Shown here: piece by piece, positions 42,346-50,528 of the stretch
Layout of the letters: every line of letters begins with the position of its first letter
Position numbering within the stretch: the stretch's first letter is position 1
Assembly: GCF_004352845.1 (NCBI RefSeq)
Contig: NZ_SJRX01000003.1
Span: 369,426 to 433,425, forward strand
DNA length: 64,000 bases
Direction of reading: 5' to 3'
Source: Luteimonas terricola
Lineage (GTDB): Bacteria > Pseudomonadota > Gammaproteobacteria > Xanthomonadales > Xanthomonadaceae
Program-made: the position numbers and the translations under genes
Notes under the pieces: model-generated
What the model saw: only the letters and a program-made list of their open reading frames with translations
Database searches by the model: none
Told to the model about the DNA's origin: nothing

Positions 42346-43707
42346 TCAGAAGCTGCTGACATCCAGGCGGCCGTTGCTGACCACCTTGCCTTCGCACGAA
42401 GCCGTGGTCACCGCCGTGCCCATGATGCCCGCCTTGACATCGGCCGCGGTCGCACCCGCACGGGACGACTTGTAGAGCGCTGCGGCACCGGCCACGTGTG
42501 GCGCCGCCATGGACGTGCCGCTGTAGCTCGCATATCCGGAAACCACGCTGCCCTTGGAGCGGACCGGCACCGTGGACACGATGGCCGAACCCGGTGCGCA
42601 GATGTCGACCGTGGTTGCACCGTACTGCGAGTAGCTGGCCATCGACCCGTCCTTCACCAGCGCCGCCACCGCGACGACGTTGGGGTTCGTGTAATTGGAC
42701 GGGTAGCTGTCGGTAGCGTCGTTGTCCGCACCCGAATTGCCCGCGGCGGCGATGAACAGGATGCCCGCCGTATCGGCGCGCCCGATCGCGTCCTTGAGAC
42801 CCTGCGAGAAGCCGCCACCGCCCCACGAGTTGTTGGTGGCCACCATGTTCAGACCGTGCCGGGTCTTCAGGTCGGTCATGTAGTCCACCGCCTTGATCGC
42901 ATTGGCGGTAGTGCCGCCGCGCTTGCCGAGGAACTTGGCGTTGATCAGCTTGACCTCCCAGCACACGCCGGCCACGCCGGTGCCGTTGCCGCCCACGGCT
43001 CCAATGGTGCCGGCCACGTGGGTGCCGTGGTCGTCGTCCACGCCATCGAACACCGTGTTGTCGTTGCCATCGAAGTCCCAGCCGTAGACGTCGTCGATAT
43101 AGCCGTTGCCATCGTCATCGATGCCGTTGCCGGGGATCTCGCCGGGATTGGTGCCGGCGTTGGCCGCGAGGTCGACGTGCGAGTACATGTAACCCTCGTC
43201 GATCACCCCGACCCAGACATCGCCGCAGGACGTATGGCCGGCGTTCCAGGCCTCGCCAGCCTGCGAACCGAACTGGTTGGCGGGGCTGGTTGCGTCGCCG
43301 TACATGCCCCACAAGGTGCCGTCGGCATAGTAGGTGTCGTTCGATACGTCGGTGTGCTGGTAGATCCAGTTGGGCTCGACGTAGTCGATGGCGCCGATCT
43401 TCGACAGCGCGCTGACGGCACTGGCGACACCCTGCCCGGCGGGCAGCCGGACCAGTGCCAGCTCACCCCGGCCCTTGTCGGTGCGCACGGTCGCCGACTT
43501 CTGCACGCCGTAGTTGCGGTAGAAGGCCTCCTGGGAGGCGGCGTCGACGCCGTCGCGGAACTTGACCAGAACTTCTCCCGGGACGTGTGGAACGCCGGCA
43601 TGCAGGCCGCGAAGCACGAGATCGGGCTTTCCGCCTGCAAGCGCGGGGCCGGACAACGCAAGGAGGATCGCACTGGCCAGAAGCATATGACGATGGTTGC
43701 TTATCAC
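42346..43707 (-). CDS. S8 family subtilisin-like serine protease, exported
   Basis: 453 residues from GTG 43707; CAAGGGG is well placed before it (an ATG at 43686 is the alternative). Signal peptide MISNHRHMLLASAILLALSGPALA, then an inhibitor-like propeptide (about 40-115) and the subtilase domain. Catalytic residues: D170 (GVIDEG), H227 (DDHGTHVAG), N324 (AAGNSG, oxyanion hole) and S399 (SGTSMAAPHVAGAAAL). The protein stops 50 residues later, so there is no P-domain or C-terminal secretion domain. It is probably secreted by the type II system. An AT-rich segment lies 140-160 bases upstream. Confidence 0.92.
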   Translation of the reverse strand: MISNHRHMLLASAILLALSGPALAGGKPDLVLRGLHAGVPHVPGEVLVKFRDGVDAASQEAFYRNYGVQKSATVRTDKGRGELALVRLPAGQGVASAVSALSKIGAIDYVEPNWIYQHTDVSNDTYYADGTLWGMYGDATSPANQFGSQAGEAWNAGHTSCGDVWVGVIDEGYMYSHVDLAANAGTNPGEIPGNGIDDDGNGYIDDVYGWDFDGNDNTVFDGVDDDHGTHVAGTIGAVGGNGTGVAGVCWEVKLINAKFLGKRGGTTANAIKAVDYMTDLKTRHGLNMVATNNSWGGGGFSQGLKDAIGRADTAGILFIAAAGNSGADNDATDSYPSNYTNPNVVAVAALVKDGSMASYSQYGATTVDICAPGSAIVSTVPVRSKGSVVSGYASYSGTSMAAPHVAGAAALYKSSRAGATAADVKAGIMGTAVTTASCEGKVVSNGRLDVSSF

Positions 43708-43902
43708 GGACTACCCCTTGAAAGAGCGCGCCCAAAGCCGGGCGCCGGGGGACATTGCAACCTGGAGGCAACGCGGACACGCCGCATTGCAGCATTGGCC
43801 CCATGCGGCGCCAGCGCCTGGCGAATTCCGCCACCCGCGTCAAATTTTTTGCAAATTTCCGCGCGCGGATGCCGCAGTGCAGCGGCGATCGCGCGGCGAA
43901 GG

Positions 43903-44775
43903 TCAGCCGAGCAGCGACGAAGCGATCGTCATCGGCACGCGCGGGCGCTTGCGGAGCTCCGCAACCAGATTGAGGGCGAGCGTGCGATAGGCGATGGCAG
44001 CGGTCGAATCCGGCGCCGCCACGACTATCGGCAGACCGGCATCGCCCTGCTCCCGGATGGTCCGCTCCAGCGGCAGCGAACCCAGCAGCGGAACCCCGTA
44101 CTGCTCGGCCATGCGTGCGCCACCGCCCTCGCCGAAGAGGTGCTCGGCATGCCCACAGTTCGCGCACACGTGCACGGCCATGTTCTCGACCAGGCCCAAG
44201 ACCGCCACCTCGACCTTCTCGAACATCTTCAGGCCCTTCCGCGCATCCAGGGTGGCGACGTCCTGCGGCGTGGTCACGATCACCGCCCCCGCCACCGGGA
44301 TCTTCTGCGCCAGCGTCAGCTGGATGTCGCCGGTACCGGGCGGCAGATCGACGATCAAGTAGTCCAGGCCCTCGTCGCCGCCCCAGAGGGTGTCGTTGAG
44401 GAGTTGGGTCAATGCCGACGTCGCCATGGGGCCGCGCCAGATCATCGGCGTGTCCTCCTCGACCAGCAGGCCGATCGACATTGCCTCGATGCCGTGCACG
44501 CGCATCGGGATGATCGACTTGTTGTCCGGGCTCTCCGGCCGGCCCGACAGGCCGAGCATGGTCGGGATGCTGGGGCCGTAGACGTCGGCATCGAGGATGC
44601 CGACCCTCGCACCACCGGCCGCGAGCGCCAGGGCCAGGTTGACCGTCGTGGTCGACTTGCCCACGCCACCCTTGCCCGAGCCCACGGCGATGATGTTGCG
44701 GATGCCGGGCAGCGGCGAAAGCCTGGGCTGCACCGCCCTGGACGATAGGGAGACGGTTTCATCGGCGTGATTCAA
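43903..44775 (-). CDS. mrp: Mrp/ApbC iron-sulfur cluster carrier ATPase
   Basis: 290 residues from TTG 44775 with AAGGA eight bases ahead; there is no in-frame ATG before the P-loop. Deviant Walker A GKGGVGKS (34-41), DADVYGPSIPTMLGLSG, WRGPMATSALTQLL, DYLIVDLPPGTGDIQLTL and the cluster-binding CANCGH are all present. It delivers Fe-S clusters to apoproteins. The N-terminal DUF59 domain of many homologues is missing, as in other xanthomonads. In E. coli mrp and metG are divergent neighbours; here 5.7 kb of peptidase/receptor genes separate them. Confidence 0.93.
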   Translation of the reverse strand: MNHADETVSLSSRAVQPRLSPLPGIRNIIAVGSGKGGVGKSTTTVNLALALAAGGARVGILDADVYGPSIPTMLGLSGRPESPDNKSIIPMRVHGIEAMSIGLLVEEDTPMIWRGPMATSALTQLLNDTLWGGDEGLDYLIVDLPPGTGDIQLTLAQKIPVAGAVIVTTPQDVATLDARKGLKMFEKVEVAVLGLVENMAVHVCANCGHAEHLFGEGGGARMAEQYGVPLLGSLPLERTIREQGDAGLPIVVAAPDSTAAIAYRTLALNLVAELRKRPRVPMTIASSLLG

Positions 44776-45001
44776 GGGAACATTCCTTCATTTTTCAGAT
44801 AGTTTCATGCAATTCAGCGAGCCGCCCCAAACTGCGCCCGCCCGGCCTGGCACGGGTCTGCGCGCAATGTGGCACTTCGTGTTAACCCCATGTTAATGTC
44901 GGATCATCGGGAGGGGATGTACCCGATGAACCGTAACCGGTCCTGTGCTAGCGGCTTGTGGCTCGACCGTCTTTTACCAGTCAGTATTGGGGATACTTCA
45001 C
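44776..45001. promoter_or_regulatory. divergent spacer between mrp and the TonB receptor gene
   Basis: 226 bases without a gene. Contains two GTTAA motifs (GTGTTAACCCCATGTTAATG, 44879-44898) and a run TTTTACCAGTCAGTATTGGGG just ahead of the receptor start. Both promoters should lie here; no operator or Fur box was recognised. Confidence 0.4.
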
Positions 45002-47854
45002 ATGACGATACGTCGTAACGATTTCAAGCGCAGCCCGCTGAGCGTCGCGCTGCTGGCCACCTTGATGGTGTCCGCAAGCGGGGCCGTGCTGGCCCAGGAT
45101 GCCACCCAGGCCAACGAGCAGGACGAGTTCCAGTCGACGACCTCTGCCGAGGATACGACCACCCTCGACAAGGTCCAGGTAACTGGTTCGCGCATCAAGC
45201 GCGCCGAGATCGAAGGCCCGGCCCCGATCACGGTCATCACCCGGCAGGACCTCGAGCGTGAAGGCCACGTGACGGTATTCGATGCGCTCGAAACCCTTAC
45301 GCAGAACTCGACCAACGTCCAGGGCGAGATGTTTGCAGGCGGCTTCACCCCCAACGCGAGCGTGATCAACCTGCGCGGCATCGGCCCCGGCTACACGCTG
45401 TTCCTGCTCAACGGCCGCCGGATGGCGGAGTACCCGCAGCCGTACAACAGCCAGAGCAACTTCGTGAACGTGGCCGCCATCCCCTCGGCGATGGTCGAGC
45501 GCATCGAGGTCCTGGCCGGCGGCGCATCGGCCATTTACGGCTCCGACGCGGTGGCCGGCGTGGTCAACGTCGTCCTGCGCGAGAACATGGAGGGCGACGC
45601 GGTCCGCCTGCTGGCCGGCACCACCACCATGGGCGGTGGCGACACCGGCCACATCCAGTGGACCGGCGGCCGGTCCGGCGACCGCTGGAGCGTGGTCTAT
45701 GCGTTCGAGCACCTGGAGCGCGAGCCGATCTACGGCACGCAGCGCGACTTCATCGACTCGGTCTTCGACAACCCGGGCAACCCGAACCCGAGCCCGGCGC
45801 TGGCGCTGGTGGCGCTGAACCTGCTCAACTTCGGCCCGGGGGCGCCGATCCCGCCCGGCCACGCGGCCTATTACCCCGGTGAAGAGGTCTGCGACCGCTT
45901 CGGCTACCGCACCTTCAACTCGCCCACCCGTGGCCTCGTCTGCGGGCCGGACAACGACGCCGCCCTGCAGACCATCCGCAACAAGTCCTCGAACACCTCC
46001 GCCTACGGCTACGGCACGTTCGACTTGGACAACGGCGACCAGCTCTGGGCCAGCGCCTTCGGCTGGGATTCCGAGGCCATCTCCAGCGGTGGCACCGAGT
46101 GGTGGGGCAACACCATCGATGTGCACAGCGGCCTGTTCTACGAGCCCTCCCTGGGCACGATCGTCCAGCTCCAGCGCATCTTCCGGCCCGAGGAGTACGG
46201 CGGCCTCGACGCCGTGGCCAGCGAGTACTCCGAGCGCGCAACCGAGCTCGCGGCGGGCTACCGCGGCACGTTCGGCGAGCGCTTCGACTGGGACGTCACC
46301 TTGGCACAGTCGCGTTACAAGTATGAGAACGACCGTCCGCGCCTGCTGGCCAGGTCGGTCCACGACCTGTTCCTGACCCGCGTGGACGGTGCGGTTGATC
46401 CGTTCTTCGGCGCATATCCGGTGTTCAACATGAACTTCGACGCCTGGCACACGCCGCTGACCCCCGAGCAGTACCGTTCGATGTCCACCCGTGTCGTCAA
46501 CCGGGGTGAATCGAAGGCGACCACGGCGTCCTTCACGGTCTCCGGCGACCTGTTCGAGATGCCGGCCGGCCCGCTCGGCTTCGCCGGCGTGCTCGAGTGG
46601 GCGTCGCAGGAATACGATCTGAACGCCGATCCGCGGATCCTGCCGAGTTACCCGACCACCGCGCCCGACAAGCCGCTCAACCTTACCGGCACCGGGGGTG
46701 GCGGCGAGCGCGACCGCTATGCGGTCGGCCTCGAGCTGAGCATCCCGATCGTCAATACACTCCGCGCGACCGTCGCCGGCCGCTACGACAAGTACGACGA
46801 CATCACCGAAGTGGACGGCGCCTCGACCTGGCAGGCCGGCCTCGAGTGGCGTCCGGTCGACCGCCTGCTGGTCCGTGCCAACTACGGCACCAGCTTCCGC
46901 TCGCCGGACATGCACTATGTCTTCGCAGAGCAGAGCGGCAGCTTCTCCGGGATCCTCGACGAGTATGCCTGCCGCTCGGCGGGCCGGACCTACTCGCAGT
47001 GCGCCGCGAACGCACTGACGTCCGAGTCGTACAGCGCGTTCGGCGTCCGCCAGGGCAACCCGGGCCTCAAGGAGGAAACGGGCAAGTCGTGGACAGCCGG
47101 TTTCGTGCTCGACCTGATCGAAGGCATGTCGATGTCCGTCGATTACTACAGCATCGAACTCGAGGACCAGGTGGGCGATATCAGCAATGCCTACATCCTG
47201 CAGCAGGAAGCCGACTGCCGACTGGGTGTCAAGCGTGACGGCAGCCCGTCCGACTTCGACATCAACAGCTCGTTCTGCCAGGAGATGCTGGGCCGCATCA
47301 GCCGCACCGACGCTCCCGGCACCCCGAACGACCAGCGTGTATCGCAGATCGTGCGTGGCCCGATCAACCGTGCGTTCCGTGAGGTCGAAGGTATCGACGC
47401 CACCTTCCGCTATCGGACCACGACCGATCGCTGGGGCAGCTTCGACACCCAGCTGGCGTACTCGCACATCCTGAGCTCGGAAACCCAGGAGCGCTTCGAC
47501 ACACCGCGTGTCAACTGGCGCGACCACATGCAGAACTTCGAGCACCGGAGCCGCGTGCGTGGTGCAGTCACCTGGAGCTACAACGACTGGACCACCACAC
47601 TGTTCGGCCTGCGCTACGGCTCGATCCCCAACTGGGCCGAGACCAGCCGCCTGCAGCCCTTCATCACCTACAACATGAACGTCGGCAAGCAGATCACCAA
47701 CGACCTCAAGGTCACCCTGTTGGTGAACAACGTGCTGAACAACACCCACATCGTGGACGAGTCGCACACCTCCTGGCCGTACTTCAACTACTGGGGCGGC
47801 CAGAGCCCGATCGGTCGCGAAGTGTTCATCCAGATGGACTACCGCTTCCGCTGA
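45002..47854 (+). CDS. TonB-dependent outer-membrane receptor
   Basis: 950 residues from ATG 45002 (MTIRRNDFKRSPLSVALLATLMVSASGAVLAQ); an earlier in-frame start at 44945 is not used. A TonB box-like DKVQVTGSRIKR precedes the plug domain (GPAPITVITRQDLE ... VNLRGIGPGYTLFLLNGRR ... IEVLAGGASAIYGSDAVAGVVNVVLR). A large 22-stranded barrel follows, ending VFIQMDYRFR. This type (long loops, DKVQVTGSRI) is often linked to peptide or carbohydrate import; the ligand is unknown. The S9 peptidase gene follows after a terminator, suggesting peptide-derived substrates. Confidence 0.93.
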   Translation: MTIRRNDFKRSPLSVALLATLMVSASGAVLAQDATQANEQDEFQSTTSAEDTTTLDKVQVTGSRIKRAEIEGPAPITVITRQDLEREGHVTVFDALETLTQNSTNVQGEMFAGGFTPNASVINLRGIGPGYTLFLLNGRRMAEYPQPYNSQSNFVNVAAIPSAMVERIEVLAGGASAIYGSDAVAGVVNVVLRENMEGDAVRLLAGTTTMGGGDTGHIQWTGGRSGDRWSVVYAFEHLEREPIYGTQRDFIDSVFDNPGNPNPSPALALVALNLLNFGPGAPIPPGHAAYYPGEEVCDRFGYRTFNSPTRGLVCGPDNDAALQTIRNKSSNTSAYGYGTFDLDNGDQLWASAFGWDSEAISSGGTEWWGNTIDVHSGLFYEPSLGTIVQLQRIFRPEEYGGLDAVASEYSERATELAAGYRGTFGERFDWDVTLAQSRYKYENDRPRLLARSVHDLFLTRVDGAVDPFFGAYPVFNMNFDAWHTPLTPEQYRSMSTRVVNRGESKATTASFTVSGDLFEMPAGPLGFAGVLEWASQEYDLNADPRILPSYPTTAPDKPLNLTGTGGGGERDRYAVGLELSIPIVNTLRATVAGRYDKYDDITEVDGASTWQAGLEWRPVDRLLVRANYGTSFRSPDMHYVFAEQSGSFSGILDEYACRSAGRTYSQCAANALTSESYSAFGVRQGNPGLKEETGKSWTAGFVLDLIEGMSMSVDYYSIELEDQVGDISNAYILQQEADCRLGVKRDGSPSDFDINSSFCQEMLGRISRTDAPGTPNDQRVSQIVRGPINRAFREVEGIDATFRYRTTTDRWGSFDTQLAYSHILSSETQERFDTPRVNWRDHMQNFEHRSRVRGAVTWSYNDWTTTLFGLRYGSIPNWAETSRLQPFITYNMNVGKQITNDLKVTLLVNNVLNNTHIVDESHTSWPYFNYWGGQSPIGREVFIQMDYRFR

Positions 47855-47874
47855 TCAAGGCCTGCAACCAACCC

Positions 47875-47901
47875 GCAAAGCCCGGCAATGCCGGGCTTTG
47901 C
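47875..47901 (+). terminator. rho-independent terminator after the TonB receptor gene
   Basis: A perfect 12-bp stem, GCAAAGCCCGGC (47875-47886) with GCCGGGCTTTGC (47890-47901), around an AAT loop. The inner AAAG/CTTT pairs give partial bidirectionality. Confidence 0.85.
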
Positions 47902-47977
47902 ACTTGTTGGATCACCCTGGTTTCCCCAATGGCCCCGGCCATCCTGGCGACCACCAGACAACCGAAGCGATGCGCAC

Positions 47978-49960
47978 ATGAAAATGAAGGCAGTCACCGT
48001 TTACCTTTCCCTTTTGATGGCCGCGTGCCTGGCCCCCGCAGGCCTGGCGGGCGCGGCGAACCCCGAATACTCGGTCAGGGACTTCGTCAGGCACGCGACC
48101 TATGGCGAGGTGAAGATCTCGCCTACCGGCGAATACCTCGCGATCACCGTGGATCGCGGCGACCAGGACGTGCTGACCGTCATGCGCACGTCCGACCTGC
48201 AGATCGTCAAGGTCAACCAGTTGCCCGACAAAAAGAGTGTCGGCAGCTTCTACTGGGTCAGCTCCGACCGGCTGATGTTCAACGCGGTCAGGAAGATGGG
48301 CGGCTATGCGCAACCCTTCATGACCGGCGAGTGGTTCGCGGTCAACGCCGACGGATCGCAGCCCCGCCCGCTCATTTTCTACGGCACCCGCGATGCCACG
48401 CAGCGCGGCAAGGCCGTGGGCAACCAGCGCTTCTCGCTGCTCGACACGCTCAAGGATGACGACCAGTACGTCCTGATGCAGGCGCGCTACCCGCGCTCCG
48501 CCGAGGGCGCGGGCACCGAGCTGGTCAGGCTCGACGTACTCAGCGGGCGCCGCACGACGCTGGCCAAGGCGCCGAAGGTCAACTGCAGCATCTCCGTGGA
48601 CGCGGCAAAGGAGCCGAGGTTCGCGATCTGCTCGTCGAGCCGTGACGAGGAAGGCGCCTTCGACGAGCGTACCGAGCTCTTCCGCCTCGAAGGCAACCGG
48701 TGGACGCTGGTCAATGCCTCCAAGACCGACGGCAAGCACCTGTTCGTCATCCACACCACCGCCGACGGCACCGTCTACGTCATGGAGGACGACAAACGCT
48801 CTCCGGCCGCGATCGGTACGCTGGACACGTCCACCGGAGAGTTCACGAAGCTGTTCCAGGACCAGGTCGCGGAGATCTCGGACTACATCCTGTCCACCGA
48901 CGACACGGCGCTGGTGGCGGTCGTCACCGAGGCCGGCGCACCCGACGTGACCCTTCTCGACGAATCGCACCACGACGGCCAGCTCTACGCCTCGCTTGCG
49001 CAGTCGTTCCCGGGCCAGATGGTCGATTTCTCGAGCTATACCCAGGACGGCGGGCAGATCGTCGTTTCCGTGTACAGCGACAGCAACCCGGGCGAGCTGT
49101 ACCTGTTCGACCGCGATACCGGAAGCGCCCGCTTCCTCATGAGCAACAGGCAGTGGCTGGACAAGGACAGGATGGCTTCGGTCCAGCCGTTCTCGTTTAC
49201 CGCGCGCGACGGGCAGCTCGTCCACGGCTACCTCACGCTTCCCAACGGCTCCGATGGCAGGAATCTGCCGTTGATCGTCAATCCCCACGGCGGCCCCATC
49301 GGCCCGCGCGACCGCTGGGCATTCAACCCCGAAGCGCAGTTGTTCGCCAGCCGCGGCTACGCCGTGCTGCAGGTCAACTACCGCGGCTCCGGCGGCTATG
49401 GCCGTGCGTTCCAGGACGCCGGACACATGCAGTGGGGCCAGGGCATCCAGAACGACATCCTTGACGCCACCCACTGGGCGATCCGCGAGGGCCATGCCGA
49501 CAAGGAGCGCATCTGCATCTACGGCGGCAGCTTCGGTGGCTACTCGGCGTTGATGGCGCCGATCCGCGAGCCGGGCCTGTTCGGGTGCACCTTCGGCTAC
49601 GTCGGCGTCTACGACGTGGACATGATGTTCAAGAGGGGCGACATCCCGCGCAACGAGAGTGGCCTGCGCTACCTGCGTCGCACCCACGGCACCGACAGCG
49701 CGACGTGGGCCGCGAATTCACCGGCGCGCCGCGCCGCTGAAGTGAAGATCCCGGTCTACCTCGCCGCCGGCGCCCGCGACGAGCGCACGCCGCCGGAGCA
49801 GACGGAGTTGATGAACAAGGCCCTCATCGAGGCCGGCAACCCGCCGGAAGGCATGATCATCCAGTCGGGTGAAATGCACGGCTTCTACGACGAGGACAAT
49901 CGCGAGAATCTGTACACGAAGATGCTGGACTTCTTCGACCGCCACATCGGCAGGAAGTGA
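47978..49960 (+). CDS. S9 family prolyl-oligopeptidase-type serine peptidase, exported
   Basis: 660 residues from ATG 47978 (MKMKAVTVYLSLLMAACLAPAGLAGA, signal peptide). The N-terminal about 400 residues form a beta-propeller-like region (VMRTSDLQIVKVNQLP ... LYLFDRDTGSARFL). The C-terminal alpha/beta hydrolase has the nucleophile in YGGSFGGYSALM, the acidic residue in AGARDERTPPEQ and the histidine in GEMHGFYDEDNREN. It cleaves peptides, probably in the periplasm. It lies downstream of the TonB receptor and 4 bases before the DUF2147 gene. Related to dipeptidyl peptidases; exact specificity unknown. Confidence 0.92.
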   Translation: MKMKAVTVYLSLLMAACLAPAGLAGAANPEYSVRDFVRHATYGEVKISPTGEYLAITVDRGDQDVLTVMRTSDLQIVKVNQLPDKKSVGSFYWVSSDRLMFNAVRKMGGYAQPFMTGEWFAVNADGSQPRPLIFYGTRDATQRGKAVGNQRFSLLDTLKDDDQYVLMQARYPRSAEGAGTELVRLDVLSGRRTTLAKAPKVNCSISVDAAKEPRFAICSSSRDEEGAFDERTELFRLEGNRWTLVNASKTDGKHLFVIHTTADGTVYVMEDDKRSPAAIGTLDTSTGEFTKLFQDQVAEISDYILSTDDTALVAVVTEAGAPDVTLLDESHHDGQLYASLAQSFPGQMVDFSSYTQDGGQIVVSVYSDSNPGELYLFDRDTGSARFLMSNRQWLDKDRMASVQPFSFTARDGQLVHGYLTLPNGSDGRNLPLIVNPHGGPIGPRDRWAFNPEAQLFASRGYAVLQVNYRGSGGYGRAFQDAGHMQWGQGIQNDILDATHWAIREGHADKERICIYGGSFGGYSALMAPIREPGLFGCTFGYVGVYDVDMMFKRGDIPRNESGLRYLRRTHGTDSATWAANSPARRAAEVKIPVYLAAGARDERTPPEQTELMNKALIEAGNPPEGMIIQSGEMHGFYDEDNRENLYTKMLDFFDRHIGRK

Positions 49961-49964
49961 AACC

Positions 49965-50393
49965 ATGAACGTATTTATCCGCTCCACCGTACTCCTGCTG
50001 GCGCTGCTGCCCCTGGCCGCCGTCGCCCAGCAGTCCCCCACCGGCCGCTGGAAGACCATCGACGACGAAACCGGCAAGGTGAAGTCGATCGTCGAGATCT
50101 CCGAGTCCGGCGGAAAACTGCGCGGCCAGGTGGTGGATATCCTCCACTCCGACCGCGGCCCCGACCCGGCATGCGACAAGTGCAAGGGCGACAACAAGGG
50201 CAAGCCGATCAAGGGCATGGCCATCCTCTGGGGCCTGTCGCCGGGCGGTGATGGCTGGGAGGGCGGCACCATCCTGGACCCGGCCAAGGGCAAGACCTAC
50301 AAGTCCAGGCTCAAGCTCATCGACGACGACAAGCTCGGCGTCTCCGGCTGCGTGGCATTCATCTGCCGGGAGCAGGTGTGGATCCGCGAATGA
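49965..50393 (+). CDS. DUF2147 domain exported protein
   Basis: 142 residues from ATG 49965 (MNVFIRSTVLLLALLPLAAVAQ, signal peptide). DUF2147 pattern: PTGRWKTIDDETGKVKSIVEI, KLRGQVVDIL, a CDKC pair, GMAILWGLSPGGDGWEGGTILDPAKGKTYKSRLKL, and CVAFICREQVWIRE. It is a small periplasmic beta-barrel-like protein whose biochemical function is unknown. It overlaps the S9 operon (4-base gap) and ends at a strong terminator. The frame open from 49869 is a shadow of the peptidase. Confidence 0.88.
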   Translation: MNVFIRSTVLLLALLPLAAVAQQSPTGRWKTIDDETGKVKSIVEISESGGKLRGQVVDILHSDRGPDPACDKCKGDNKGKPIKGMAILWGLSPGGDGWEGGTILDPAKGKTYKSRLKLIDDDKLGVSGCVAFICREQVWIRE

Positions 50394-50420
50394 TGCGGCA
50401 CCGGCCTTGAGCTAGCTGTG

Positions 50421-50450
50421 GGGCCCGGCAATCGCCGGGCCCTTTTCCTT
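50421..50450 (+). terminator. rho-independent terminator after the DUF2147 gene
   Basis: A perfect 9-bp stem, GGGCCCGGC (50421-50429) with GCCGGGCCC (50434-50442), then TTTTCCTT. Confidence 0.9.
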
Positions 50451-50494
50451 GCGGCGTACGCAGACCGTGGGCCGGCCACCGCGCAACCGCATGC

Positions 50495-50500
50495 GATAAT
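50495..50500 (+). promoter_or_regulatory. probable -10 box GATAAT for metG
   Basis: GATAAT 28 bases before ATG 50529, between the upstream terminator and metG. No -35 hexamer is evident. Confidence 0.4.
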
Positions 50501-50528
50501 CATCGGCCGTCCGTCGCTGATTGTCCGC

